NCBI GenBank assembly: GCA_950295325.1
Contig: OX485803.1
Location: 2,544,001-2,608,000, forward strand
Reading direction: 5' to 3'
Origin: Polytrichum commune
Taxonomy: Eukaryota > Streptophyta > Polytrichopsida > Polytrichales > Polytrichaceae
DNA length: 64,000 bases
Shown here: positions 11,729 to 23,571 of the stretch, one piece after another
Layout: each line of letters starts with the position of its first letter
Numbering within the stretch: position 1 is the stretch's first letter
The notes under the pieces: generated by a model
Told to the model about the DNA's origin: nothing
Seen by the model: the letters and a program-made list of their open reading frames with translations, nothing else
Database searches by the model: none
Program-made: the position numbers and the translations under genes

Positions 11729-11998
11729 ATGACACTGCTGTATACTAGTACTTACCAGTCTAGCACCACCACATATAATAATGTGAACTTTATTTTTTTA
11801 TTATAATAATGTTGAGCTCGTATTCGATATTTCCCTCATTCCCGCAAGCACTGGCAGACTAGAAGCTTCCCTCTGCACAGTGATGTGTCTGTAATTTGGC
11901 GCAGTACCGGGTCTCAGTGACATGTTACTGTTGTATACTAGTACTTACCAGTCTAGCACCACCACATATAATAATGTGAACTTTATTTTATTACTATG
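11616..11998. repeat. Tandem duplication of about 195 bp
   Basis: 11616-11810 and 11811-11998 are close copies, both starting gttgagctcgtat and both ending in the words cagtctagcaccaccac and aatgtgaactttat. The duplication includes the outer edge of the inverted DUF247 fragment. Confidence 0.85.
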
Positions 11999-13477
11999 CG
12001 GGGGACTAAATTGTACGGTTGAATAAATTTTCAGTTACTACATGATGCTATGTAGCTCGTAGTGTATATATATATATATATATATATTATTGTCCATGGT
12101 AATAATAGAAATCATTATATATGATTTTTTTGGTGAAGTTGGTTTCAAGTGCTCTAACCCAATGTGGTTTTGTTGATGAAGTTCGTGGCAAGTGCTCTAT
12201 ACAATATGCTTATGTCAGCCATTGATTGATTTTGGGATACTAGGGCTTATAATATATTTGAGGTTGTTGACAATATAGTTTTGGGCGACGTCATGTTGTT
12301 GTGGTGCATATATTACTTTGAGACTAGAGAAAGTCTCATTTTAACAAATATAGTGTTATATTATTCTGAGTGTACTTATAGTGAGTTCCCATACTTGTCT
12401 GTAAAGTAATCCCAGGACCCGGAGGATCCTTCAGGCTTAAGTTATGTTTGTTGAAATAGGTAGATATGTGAAGGTTGCACATGGCTGAAAGCATCGGTAG
12501 GGCAGTGGTACATAGTGGTGGTTTTGGGTATACATATTTTAATCGGTTGACTGTTGAGTATAAATACTATATATAATCGATATGTATCTTATTTTGGGGA
12601 GTTTGGTTTCAAGATTGGTCCTTTTATATAGAGTATATATAAATGCATGTTTTCAACCTTGGGGGAGTCTACCATATATATTTGGTACCTTACTTAATCC
12701 CTTACTATGGCTCAAAGCTACTTAGTTTGTAGGCATCAAAGTATATATGGTACATCCCCTCCTCCAAGGGTGCTACCTGGTACATTCGTAGTTGAAGAAG
12801 TAATCCAAGATTCACTTATGTGGAGGGCACACACATTTGAAAACTCAAATTTTGAAACAAAGTTCTTCAAGCCAAAGTAAAAGAATTTCAGCCTTGACTA
12901 CATGTGCCTAACCTTGGGGGGCTTAGTTTCAAGGTTGGTTCCTATTGTAGTGGGTAGAATCGTCCTTTTTAAAACTGGCATTTTCAAACATGTGTGGCCT
13001 CTCCTACAAACAAAATATTGAAATAGCCATAAGTTCGGGTGGACTTCTATGTGCTGGGCATTTGGGCTAAAGAAATTAGACTTCTTGAATATGTCATAAG
13101 TCTCCCCAATCTTGTTGACTATTGAGCCTTGAATAATTAGAAAAATTTGAACTTTGTAGTTTGATCTCTTCAAAAACACATTATTTAGTGTCCACTTTTA
13201 GATCCACCCCTAACCACACACCACTTAAATATAGGCATCTATTGAAGACAAGTGACCAAATTAGGCTTGCTTACCTCATATCACATGTACCAAATAAATT
13301 CAATAATAAGATGTTCACCCAAGTTTGAGTTTATTCTGAACCTGCATTTAAAGATTTTTTCATGGAGAGGGAATAAGCTAATGTGTAGAATCTCCCTTCA
13401 CCTTTGACACAAGAGATTTTCCACACGGTTTCTTGCTTAGTTTCTTACAAAATTTAAGAAACTTAATTTTTTAACTC
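11999..13477. other. Intergenic, repeat-derived
   Basis: No genes are seen. There is a (TA)n run of about 25 bases at 12064-12088. The last part (about 12900-13475) is one copy of a dispersed repeat that recurs at 41900-42470. Confidence 0.5.
12900..13475. repeat. Dispersed repeat, first copy
   Basis: This matches 41900-42470 in the same orientation, with shared words such as gatagaatcgtccttttNaaaac, ctctcctaca and ggacttctatgtgc. There is no coding potential. It could be a piece of a larger transposon; its edges are not defined. Confidence 0.7.
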
Positions 13478-13503
13478 ACAATATACCAACTACTACTTAT
13501 GAG

Positions 13504-15329
13504 CAATGAACGGGGAGTACCGAACTTTAGTTACGAGCTAGCCGAATTTTTTTGGAGATTTCCGAATGAGTTCGCAATGATTCGGACGGGGTACCGACTT
13601 AAAATTGTTAAGGTTGAAAATTGACCGGTTCAAATGAGAAAAGATCGGCAATATAGCCGGTTGAGGCATCATATTTTAGGATATTTATCAAGCCAATTTT
13701 TAAATTTTAGGCAAGTAGCCGAAGGATCTAGGGATAGGGCGGAAATTTCTACTAAGGTAATATAAGAGTCATGACTCATAAGGTCAAGAACCATGGAGGC
13801 TAATTAATTTAGGGTTGGTTCTGTTCATTGGGCCGATTAGGGTTTTGAGGCTTTAAGCACCCAAGGACCATCTCTCACGAGTATAAGGAGTTTGAGTCCC
13901 TTGTGCAAAGTATCTCATTCCTCTCACTCCTCTAAGTACTAGGATTTCTCTCTGTGCTCTTTCACTACTGTTTTTCCGCTTCTATTTACTGCGATTGTTT
14001 GTTTGTACTCCACCTGCGATCTACTCGGATCCACGTTTGTTTGTGTGATTTCTCTTTGTTTGCAACGATCATTTGTTTCTGCATCCACCTGCGATTTAGT
14101 TGGAGACATTTGTTTCGGAGGTCCAGTTCGAAGGTCTAGTTCAGAGGTCAAGGACTTCATAATCATCAGGTTCGAACTTATTCTAATTCGGTGCAATCTG
14201 CGCTCAGCTTTTCGATCCTTTGGAGTTTAATCGCCCCCATGCAATGATTCGTGTGCTTCGGGATCAAGGTATATCATATACCAACTGTCTCAATCATACA
14301 AGAACATTGTGTCATTTATTCGCACACAGTTATCCCCTTCAAGGCAGATAGGCCTCCAAAATTTGGGGGGGGGGGTGATTGAATTAGAAAAATTACTAGC
14401 ACACTGTGGGCATGATCGCTACTAAGAAGGTTCAAAATTTTCCTCCTTCGTTGATGTGATGGCTTGTAAGCGTGAATTTTTAGCTTTCAAACTACAAGCC
14501 ACCACTGAATGGGGAGATAAGACTTGTAGAGATTTATGGGGCATGATCACATATAATCATTCTTTGCAAACCCGATATCCTAATTTGTTTGTCCTTGTTG
14601 ATTTGGCTAGAGTACAATGTGTATCAACATCCAGTTGTGAAAGGGCGTTTAGAGTCCAAAATTTAGTAAAAACACGAGTAAGAAACAAACTTGGAAGTTA
14701 AAATTTGGAAGCTATGGTTAGAATTGCTTTAGAGGGACCAGATGAAAACTTTGATAATATTCTTGAAGAGGCAATTCTTTTGTGGAAAACTGAAACCAAA
14801 TACCGGTTTTTATATGTTAATCCTTCACATTATGGGTCTTCTGCAAGTGATGCATCTTGTTCAATAAGTTCAACTATGTATTCTAATTCTGAGGATACGG
14901 ATGTTTAAAAGTTGCATGTATTGTTGTACTAACTAGCCTCTAAATAATGTATGAACCCTTTTTGGATTTATATATTTTTTAAAGGCTAAATCCTTGGCCC
15001 CAAGTTGGTGGGGGCTTGGCAAGGTTCAAATCCTTCCAAGGACACTTGGATTTTCTATCAACACAAATTCACCCCTTTAAAAGCATAACATCAATTTTTT
15101 TCTTACAATATTTTAAAAAAAAAATCTGACATACAATACAAATCTTCATAAACATACCGAAATGAAATTCAAAAAGTCGGAAATTTGCTGAATGGTAAAG
15201 TTAAATATCGGTTTTTAACCGAGAATAAAAATTGGATTTAGGTAGCTTCCGAGAAAAAAAAAAAAATCCGAATGTCTTTATAAAAATTCGGAAATGTACC
15301 GATTTTTGTATAAAACTCCCCAAACTGTG
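13504..15329 (+). mobile_element. hAT DNA transposon, 1.8 kb, degenerate
   Basis: The left end is CAATGAACGGGGAGTACC and the reverse complement of the right end starts CACAGTTTGGGGAG. It is flanked by cttatgag (13496-13503) and cgtatgag (15330-15337), an 8-bp duplication with one mismatch. Copy A at 5849-5856 (cttgtgag) shows the site without the insertion. Both ends are studded with CCGA/TCGG words, as expected for transposase-binding subterminal repeats. A hAT C-terminal dimerisation region lies inside (14456-14908) but the rest of the transposase is gone. The left 850 bases and right 200 bases are shared with the element at 30019-31440. An 11-base G run sits at 14365-14375. Confidence 0.85.
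14456..14908 (+). pseudogene. hAT transposase C-terminal remnant
   Basis: This encodes a typical hAT dimerisation domain: Y-P-N-L-F-V-L-V-D-L-A, then S-T-S-S-C-E-R-A-F-R-V-Q-N, then K-T-R-V-R-N-K-L. The C-E-R-A-F core is the best-conserved motif of the family in plants. A TAA at 14699-14701 interrupts the frame, and the same frame then continues with N-L-E-A-M-V-R-I-A and ends at 14908. The zinc-finger and catalytic parts expected upstream are missing, so this cannot make an active transposase. It lies inside the terminal repeats of the 13504-15329 element. Confidence 0.85.
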
Positions 15330-15415
15330 CGTATGAGATGTAGAGGGAACCTTGTACACATGAATTCCTAATTCATTGCAGAGTCAAAGCCTCTGGCTAT
15401 CTTGTCGGAGCAGCC

Positions 15416-15791
15416 AGGCACCACGGGCCTTGGCTTGGTGGTTAGGGCTCATGGCCCCCAATGAGGAGGTTGTGGGTTCTATTCCCCATGCCGGCGTGGT
15501 GCTCACCACCTTAGTCCACCCAACTACTATGGTGGGGGGTCCTTGGACCTTGTTGTATGGGTACCTCAAAGCCCTTTGGGGGGATACCATGTCCGGTATC
15601 TTCAAGGCACTAGTGGCTAGCTAGGAACTAGTATAGTGTGTCACTATAGTGTCCATCCTCGAAAGGGGAGAGTAGTATTGTCCCAGTGTCCCCTTGTCCA
15701 GTGGGCATCGGGTCATTGGCATTACGAACGGACACTTTATTCACGCCGGCCCCTTGCTAAAAAGGGACCGGAGTTTCTATCTATCTATCTA
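15416..15791 (+). mobile_element. tRNA-derived SINE, 376 bp
   Basis: It is flanked by a perfect 11-bp duplication tcggagcagcc (15405-15415 and 15792-15802). Copy A has this word once, uninterrupted, at 5924-5934, so the insertion is directly demonstrated. The head contains an A-box-like TGGCTTGGTGG (15431-15441) and a B-box-like GGTTCTATTCC, the internal RNA polymerase III promoter of a tRNA. The tail ends in TCTA repeats rather than poly-A. There is no coding potential. The parent tRNA cannot be named by eye. Confidence 0.88.
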
Positions 15792-16073
15792 TCGGAGCAG
15801 CCTTGGTGAATATGCACTCAAAGACTCTTTAAGACAGCTGCCAGGATTCTGGTGGAAGCCTTTCTTCTTTGAAGTTTTTACTACCTGGCATTTACTAAGG
15901 TATTATATTGTATTTTTCTTAATGCACTTCTTTTCATATCCCCACCCCAATCCCTCGAAAGTGGGACTCGGCTGGCTCTATTGCAGACATGTGGGGCGAG
16001 CCCCAGCATCTCCTCTAGTCAAAGCATAGCATGAAAGATTCTTAGAACAGTGTATGCAAAAAGTCCACCAAAC

Positions 16074-16150
16074 TTTCTTTCGTGGTATTCATTTTGGCGT
16101 TGGCCCGTTTGGCCTTCTGTCTCCCCAAAAAATAAAAAATAATAAAAATA
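16074..16150 (+). mobile_element. Short A-tailed retroposed fragment
   Basis: A 77-bp insert ending in an A-rich tail (aaaaaataaaaaataataaaa) is flanked by the 15-bp direct repeat aaaagtccaccaaac at 16059-16073 and 16151-16165. The long duplication and A-rich tail point to LINE-machinery retroposition of a truncated RNA. The source is unknown. Confidence 0.65.
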
Positions 16151-16449
16151 AAAAGTCCACCAAACGTCTGCCAAACAAAGTGGTCAAGAAGGGAGGAACC
16201 TATGACACGGCCCCAAGGAAGTAAATTGGCTGTTCATTTTGGTCCAACCCAATTTTCTTATTTTCATCATATTATTGAACAGTGAGCATTTATTCATGTG
16301 GCCTCCGAGAATAGAATCATTTAATGCCACAGCTAGTGCAGATTCATACTCAACCCCATGGTTATCTTCTCGGGTTCCACATGAATGCATGCACACTGCT
16401 TAATAATGTTATGTTGAGACCATATCAAATTTGTAATTAGTGCATTAGA

Positions 16450-18716
16450 ATATAATTTTAACTCATTAGAATATGAATTTGAGCAAATGATCTTGGATCC
16501 ATCATGTGAAGACTTTGGGATGCCCTTTCATATATGAGCACCGTCTCTATTCGACCCCTAGCATGTCTGCACCAACATTTCTTGTACTCTTCCAGTATCA
16601 ACGTGGCCATGAATAGTTGGCGGTGTGCAACTTAACATCAGTTCCCATGTAGTCTACTCGCCCACTAGGTTCTAACGGACCTAAAACCCTCTATATGATG
16701 GAATCTACATTTCCACTAGAATCTGGTGGATGAGTCGCCTAACCCTTAGGGCCAACTTCCACGTGCCGGTCCCGGTCCGTTTTCAAAAAAATAAATGAAT
16801 GGGTTGGTGAAAAGAGGGTGGTGCCATGTGCCCATCCTTCTCACCCAAAGACCAATACCCCCCATGGATGGGTTTCCCACATTTTGTGTTGTGCAAGAAC
16901 AGGTGCCAAAGGACCGACAATCTTAACGGTCACACAAAGGACATGTGCCGGTTAGAAAGCTCCTGTTAAGATAACGGATAAGCACCTAGGCAACCTAGGT
17001 TAACCGTCAGCTAGGATGGAATCCAATTAGCATTAATTAGACCCACATGGTAACTAATCCAGGTTTAGTATGGAGCCACCGCCGTGCAGGCCCAAGGGAT
17101 CCACTTAGTCTAAAAGACTGATACAATAGTAAACACCTCGGGCTGTGAGTCAGCAGCCCGGGCTTCGGCCTAGGTATCAACTCAGATCCTGAGACGCTAG
17201 TTACTGGACCAATCCCAGCAGGGCAGCTGGACCCTAGACCCGAGAGGCCAACAATGTATATAAGCCAAGGGCTTTCCCTCTCTAACCAAGTTTTTCATTC
17301 TCATTCTTATGCTGCCCCATTTCTCATTGGTCCTACTTCTATAACAACTCCGGTGACCGGATCGGCTGGTCACTTAGGCACCCTTTAAGATACTTAAGGT
17401 CACTTTGTTCTTCAAGTCCTTTCTTTTGAGGAGTACTCTTAGGGAATGTGTATTTTATGAATTTTTTAGAATCTAGATTTATTTTATGATATTCTTAGAA
17501 ACACTCATGAAATATTTAAAAGACTATTTCGGTATCACTTAGGTGTCGCATTAAGTTTTGTTAAAACAAATACATGATTATGTCACTTTATGAAGTGGTT
17601 ACATTGACAATTAGATTATCAATTAGGGGTATAAACTTAAAAAATCTCTATGTATCAATACATGCAATGTTGACAACCACTCGTTTCACTCTAATTACCC
17701 AAACAACAATCCGGCAAAGAGTAGGCCATTTACTTACCAAAACCGGGGGCACTTGGGTATAGTCCATACTCTTGCATTTAATTTTAAAAAAAATTAGTGC
17801 AACTTGAAATTTACAATGTAGTCAACATTGATAATTTTTTTGATATTCTTAGATTAATTATGATTTCAAATTAGGTTGTCCTGCTATAGCCTTTTACCCA
17901 ATCTTGGCCAAAGTAATCAAAATATTCATGGATTGCGTCAATAAGCTAAAACACATATGGACAATCACATGAGGAATCTCTCCTCTGTAATAATTCAATT
18001 ATTCTACAAGGCAAACCCTAAACCATGCAAATGCACGTTATTTTTGCAAATCTATTTATGCAAAAATAATGAATTATGCGCTTTTACTTTAAATTCATTC
18101 TAGACTACATTATCTTAATTCTAGTCAATATGTACTAATGATGGCCCATGTCACGTGTCGGGTTTAACAAAAAAAACAAAAAAAACATATATATATGTAT
18201 ATAAAAACAATGTACAATGATGATTTTAATTATTTATGTATATATATATCTTTACATATTTCCATAGATGACAGTAGTACCAACCTATGCATATCAACAA
18301 CACATAATTTGGAATTCATTCAATAAATGTATGAAAATTAATGTGCAAATCAAATATGAAAAGTTAAATGATGATAACCTACATTGCCGGTGACCTTGAT
18401 AAAGTTTCATGTCTTATCACTAACCAAATTTAATTAGAAAATAGGGAATCAAAATAAACCGACACCCCACATAAAAGTACCCCTCCATAAAATGGGTGAC
18501 ATCACCCATTTTTTGAATGATGTCACCACCCATTTAAAAAACTGAACGGGAACGACACATGGAACTTGGCCCTTAGTCCAGTCCCGTGCCTCTTCTGCTC
18601 GTATCTGCAGCTGCGCAGGTCGGGGTGTTGGCCTCTGGGTAACTGCCTCCGCACCAGCTTCAGAGCTCGGATGTAGCCCTTCGCAGCCTCTTGCCTGGAT
18701 CCCGAGCCGGATTGAT
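16450..18716. other. 2.3 kb block interrupting copy M
   Basis: Copy A is continuous where this block sits, at about 6285. It is bounded by ttagtgcattaga (16437-16449) and ttagtggattaga (18717-18729), a 13-bp direct repeat with one mismatch. About 16860-17400 is less AT-rich and has a TATA-like tgtatataag at about 17256-17265 followed by a pyrimidine-rich start, resembling an old LTR; I could not find matching ends. A short palindrome (aaaatgggtgacatcaccca) lies near 18490. No ORFs are convincing. Confidence 0.45.
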
Positions 18717-18788
18717 TTAGTGGATTAGATCAATCATTTGCAAAGGATTTACGCAAGTTAGAGCCTCGAATTCGCCTTGACTCCTCAT

Positions 18789-18977
18789 GTTAAGAGCCTT
18801 ACCGACAATTCAAAGAGCCTTACCGACGATGTCAAGAGCCTTGCCGACAATTTAAGGAGCCTTACCGACGATGTCAAGAGCCTTACCGACGATGTCAAGA
18901 GCCTTACCGACAATTTAAGGAGCCTTACCGACGATGTCAAGAGCCTTACCGACAATTTAAAGAGCCGTACCGACAAT
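18789..18977 (+). repeat. 21-bp minisatellite, nine units
   Basis: Nine 21-bp units of the type NNtaagagccttaccgacNat run without interruption, alternating between variants ending cgacgat and cgacaat. Copy A has one unit at the same place (about 6349-6365). Because 21 is divisible by three, the array stays open in several frames, but it lies in a leader region and is unlikely to be coding. Confidence 0.92.
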
Positions 18978-19542
18978 TGAGAGATGTCAGGTTGCAGTGT
19001 TGCACTCACAGGTCAAAGTAACTTCGCATTTCGAACCGGCAGCGTTGCTGAGAGACTAAGAGTGGTCCGCACTTGGTTCCCAAATTCGAATTTTGAATTG
19101 AACGGCTCTGTGAATTAGGGGTGATCTGAGGATTGCACTGTGATCTCCAGGGTTGGGTGGTTCCAGTGCGTCAGTAGACAACATTCATTCTTGGGTTTAG
19201 TTTGTCTCCTTCGATGGTCTCCTCAGATCGATTGTTGCTTCCGGGAGGTGTCTTCCTATCGATTGGATTCTCAGCGAGTAGCCCTTGCTTCCGGAATGTT
19301 AATTAGATCAATTCTGATCTAGGCGCCTGCTTGTGCCTGACGTAAATTCTCCTCGCTTTTGACGCAGGTTTCAGGTGTTGAAGAACTTGGTTAAGTAGTT
19401 TCCAGTGTAGCTTGTCTTCGGCTTCAGATGTTAAAGAACTTGGTTAATTAGTTTTCAGTGTATCTTGTCTTCGGCGATCCGCCGAGATCAAGGATCGTAC
19501 ATACAAGAACGGCGCGCCTGATCTCATGACCCGATTAGTTCC

Positions 19543-19722
19543 ATGGCGGAAAGCGTACTAGACCTGGTTCAACAGCTCAAGAGTGATATTAAGCAAGGCG
19601 CTGAGGTAGTGGTTACTATACAACCAGATTGCACGGTGTTTGAAGTGGCCACGCTCTTGAGGGAAAAATATCCTGATCATTTCCCAACTCTCAAGGGGTT
19701 GGAGCTCGGCCTCCACCACCTT
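19543..19722 (+). pseudogene. DUF247 N-terminal fragment (copy M)
   Basis: It starts with the same ttccATGG context and the same first 59 residues as copies A and B (M-A-E-S-V-L-D-L-V-Q ... L-E-L-G-L-H-H) with a few substitutions. Homology then stops abruptly after G-L-H-H and an unrelated frame ends at 19740. Right at the break the sequence contains two plant-telomere-type units (CCCTAAA twice, 19735-19748). All family motifs of the C-terminal region are missing, so this is a non-functional 5' fragment. Confidence 0.88.
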
Positions 19723-21016
19723 AAATCCCCAAACCCCTAAACCCTAAAGCCTTGAATGGCTTCCCAATGCCATCTTGATATTGATTTGATAATCTAGTTT
19801 GATAAAAGAGAAAAGAATAGGTACGATGCACTTATGTATAATATTTTGGTATCTTTGTGTAGACCTCTAGTTTGGACATAATATTCTAGGTCCTAAAAGC
19901 TTGACTTATTGGTTGGAATAGAATAATATCAATAAATTATCAACTACTCAACAATCAGTTAATAGTCACATATCAAGATGTATGGTATCAAGATGATATT
20001 TTGTGTGTTCCAACGATGGTCACAAGAACATGCCAAAATTTGATTTAATTTCACAATTTCCTCAACTTTCAATAACTTTGATCATCACATTTAAAAAATA
20101 AATTCCTACACAACTTGGCACATTATCCAATTCAAAAACAGTTGTGAAGGACTTGCTACACGTAGTTGAAGAACCATCTCAAGCTTTAAATGTGATGGAT
20201 CAAGGTATAAGAACTTGGACCCTTAACAAATGTGGGTGACAACACAGTTTTCACTTCAACATTTTTATTTATTTCAAATAAATAAATTGGGGTAAAATCA
20301 AATAAATAAATAAAAACTTGCAATAAGATTAGGAATAAGTTTGCAATAAGATTGAGATTTTTTTTTTCATTTCATACATCTACCACATGTATGCCAAATA
20401 CCTTAACTTCTTGGTCTCAGGCGTTGATACCTTAGAATTCAGGGCGACCAAAGTATAAAGTCACACAATTTAAGATGCCCCACGGAGATGCTAAATGCTG
20501 ATGTGGCCCACCTCCAGTTAGTTTTATTTTAACTTTGAAGCTGGCAGAGATTTTAGAGATCCACTTCCAGTTAAAAGGAGCATTTGGAGTTGTTTAGGTG
20601 GCGTAATGACCCACTTGAAGGGGCTAGGGATTTGTGGCACTCAAGTAAAATTATCCGGTAAAAAAAATCGGATGAGTCCATCAAGAAGCTCGGATGGAGC
20701 TTACTTTAGTGAAACGCCTCCGAGTTGGCATGTAAGACCTATTTTCTCCCTCATAGCTACTGTGAACTACTAGTTATTTTTTAAATATTAATTAGTTGGC
20801 AAGGGGAAATAATGTGGCTTTGGATGCTCTTAGCCTATTTTCTAACATCCCATGAGTTGGTTCCAAGGCCATGATGTGGTTTTGAATTTCACATGGTTAT
20901 TTTAATAAATATCGCAAGATTTCAATGTGTGTAATATATAATTATGACGTGTTGTCATAAACATGTTTTTGTTCTTAATTCATTTATTTTACACAGTTGT
21001 GATTGCTCAAACAATT
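19723..21016. other. Intergenic between copy M and copy B
   Basis: The segment is AT-rich with no genes. 20460-20830 contains words often seen in small plant MITEs (gatgctaaatgctgatgtggc on the left, gccacattatttcccc on the complementary strand at the right), but I could not define terminal repeats. Confidence 0.4.
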
Positions 21017-23347
21017 GTAATATGTCAAAATAATACATATCACCTTATGATAAATTGGTGAACTCAAAAAATCAATTCCATATTTTTACAATTACAATTA
21101 TATAATTATATTTATTTAAAAAATTTAATATAAAAATTTAATAATACAATATGTGATGTGGATAAAATATTATAATAATTCAGATTGGCTATAATCAGCA
21201 ACTTGTGATTTTCTGAGTGTACTCCATCTATAACGTTGTCCCACAAGTCTAATTCCAAATAACATACCATTTATTCATACCTTATATTATATTACCTTAT
21301 AAATAAAATCGATATATATATATATATATATATATATGTTTTATATTCTATCTTCATTGTTTTATATTGGTCATCTTATGAACACTTGCACTAATCTATC
21401 ATTAAAATGAAAAAGATAATTTTAAATGGTAAGTCACAAAACTATAACCTCAATGTTAATGAGGAATTTGTAATGTTTTTGACCTCCCAATTAATTACGT
21501 GCTTCATTAATGGTTTCACTTCCGGAATGAAATTCCAATCAATTGCTTATTTACGAATTGAAAGTGCACATATATATTGGATATTAGACCTTGGAGGTGA
21601 AGTGCACTCAATATAGGATTTGTAATCAAGCAGCCTTCAAGAATGCAAGGGCAATATTTTTTTTGAAGTTGGGTTAGGCAGACAACAGTTTTTGGTCATG
21701 TTTAGAAAATTTCTCTAAAGGGTTGCCCAAACCTAGATTTGATGCCTCCGAAAGTTCGTGAAGGAGTATTTAACATCTACCCATGTTAATTTCTTAAAAA
21801 TAATCGGATTAGTAGTGATAAGTTGGCAACACATGATGCAACCACTTGCTTCTATATGAGGCATAATTTATTTATTTTGTCTATACCCCTTTGTATTGTT
21901 GCCTTAAGTATTAGATTAGACTAGGATAAACAATTTTACTACTAAAACTTGGTATTTTTGAAACCCTTGAGACAAAGAGCCGATGACGTATGGAAGTGTC
22001 AAAATAGTTCATCTCATCCGCAAAGATCAATGAACTCTCACTAATGGGAATACATGAGTGCCACAAATCCCCAGCCACCTGAAGGCTTGCATGTATTTTG
22101 AATCAAGTAGATGAACTCAAGTGCGAATAGAGCTCTACATTATACAAGTAATAAAAGGTGTTGTATACACTACATAACAAACTCAAATTGAATTTCAAGG
22201 TTCAGTTGCGTAAGTAATGGTTACATGGACCAACAAACATAAATGGGCACACTTGCATACATAATTGTATACCTCAATAATATGGGTTTTATGTTGGTGT
22301 CACAGACTATACATGCTCATCCCTTCATCTTTAAGTCCAACCCATGATCCATTCAGGGTAAATATCACAAACCTCAAAACAGTCCAGTAAGATCTACATG
22401 GGATGAATCAAACTTGCGAATAGTTTTAGCTGTTTTTCTACTGGAGTTCCTGGCATCTCAGCCGACTAGGACGTGTCTGTGCACTATATCACTACTCCCC
22501 CAGATTGTTTAAGTTTTCAATCGTTTACCCGACACATTCAAGGAACAATATAAAGCCGGCCATACGTTTGCAGTTGCTGAACCATAAAGATCAGATCAAG
22601 CGATCAAGCCTGTAGACCACTCCATTGTTGACACTATCATAACCCCAGTAGTATTACATCGAATTCCAAGGCTTTTGCAGGTTTTGAGAGCAAGGGGCGC
22701 CATGTTCCGGTAACTCTTAATTCTGCTCCACATGCATGCTATGATCCATTCTGCTGCGTGCATGCTTGATAGCATGAGATGTTGCACCTTGAGCTCCATG
22801 AATGGCTAGATCAAAGCATCAACTGTTAATTTGTTGTGGATACTGGTCTTTAATGTGTTTGTATGCAGTTGCCCGAACAGCTTAGTAGTCTACCCGGAAA
22901 GATCAATATTTCTACCAGATCTAGCTACGTACACAAAAGCTGCTCTCGCGGGTCATCTAATGATCAGGATTCACTGATTCATCACCTGCCCTGGTATCAG
23001 AATCTTACGCAGCACTGCAGGTTGGTGCTGAGATGGCAAAGCAAACCACCATGACAGCACAGTTACCATGGCTGCAGAATCTAATGGTACTGTACCCAAT
23101 GTAAATGTGAAGATAGCACGCCCGACAGGATCGTCGCAAACGACGACAAAAGAGACCAAGAAATAACTGTCTGCATTACAGGTACACTCTAAACTTCGTA
23201 ATATCAACCTGCTTAGTGTCACTCCTCTTGCATCCCGAAATTCTCGAGAATGGAAGATCTCAATTCAAATCTCACTCCTTATTGTCAATTTTGCCTCCCA
23301 TAGATCACGGATTTTGACATTAATACACACCACCAAAGAATTCAAAC

Positions 23348-23571
23348 CAGCGCTCGGGGAGAACCGGTGGTTAGTTACAGATGAACCGGTTGAGTTTGAG
23401 AAATATTCGGTTGAAGTTCGAGACTTCAGGAGAATTACAGATCATTTCAAAGGAATCTATAGAATATACCTCAAATGATCAAAGCAAAACCGGAAGATGT
23501 CAACATGTAACCGGCTGGATTTAGAATCACTAGGATCTACACAACTGTCCCCAAAACCTTCCCGGGCACTG
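23348..23571. mobile_element. 224-bp hAT-type MITE (copy B)
   Basis: This is the same element as 5219-5442 at the orthologous position, with the same ends and flanking repeats attcaaac and atataaac. It was carried along by the segmental duplication and is not a separate insertion. Confidence 0.7.

Larger units (their letters stand above)
13478..19722 (+). repeat. DUF247 segmental duplication, copy M, truncated and interrupted
   Basis: Homology to copy A (about 5835-7060) is spread over 6.2 kb because of later insertions. In order: a short 5' piece, an hAT element (13504-15329), homologous sequence containing a SINE (15416-15791) and a retroposed fragment (16074-16150), an unexplained 2.3 kb block (16450-18716), then the leader and first 59 codons of DUF247 up to 19722. 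Removing the inserts restores colinearity with copy A. Confidence 0.8.

Noticed and set aside
16860-17400. Possible solo LTR with a TATA box
   Set aside because: I could not find TG...CA ends with a 5-bp duplication, a primer-binding site or a second copy, so I left it as a description only.
18789-18977. Possible CRISPR-like array of direct repeats
   Set aside because: The units are contiguous with no unique spacers, and the sequence is plant nuclear DNA.
18777-18980. ORF of repeated K-S-L-T-D-x peptide units
   Set aside because: It arises only because a 21-bp minisatellite keeps frame. It lies in a leader, and the single-unit paralogue is not coding.
20460-20830. Possible MITE with internal gatgtggc words
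   Set aside because: Terminal inverted repeats and target duplication could not be matched by eye.
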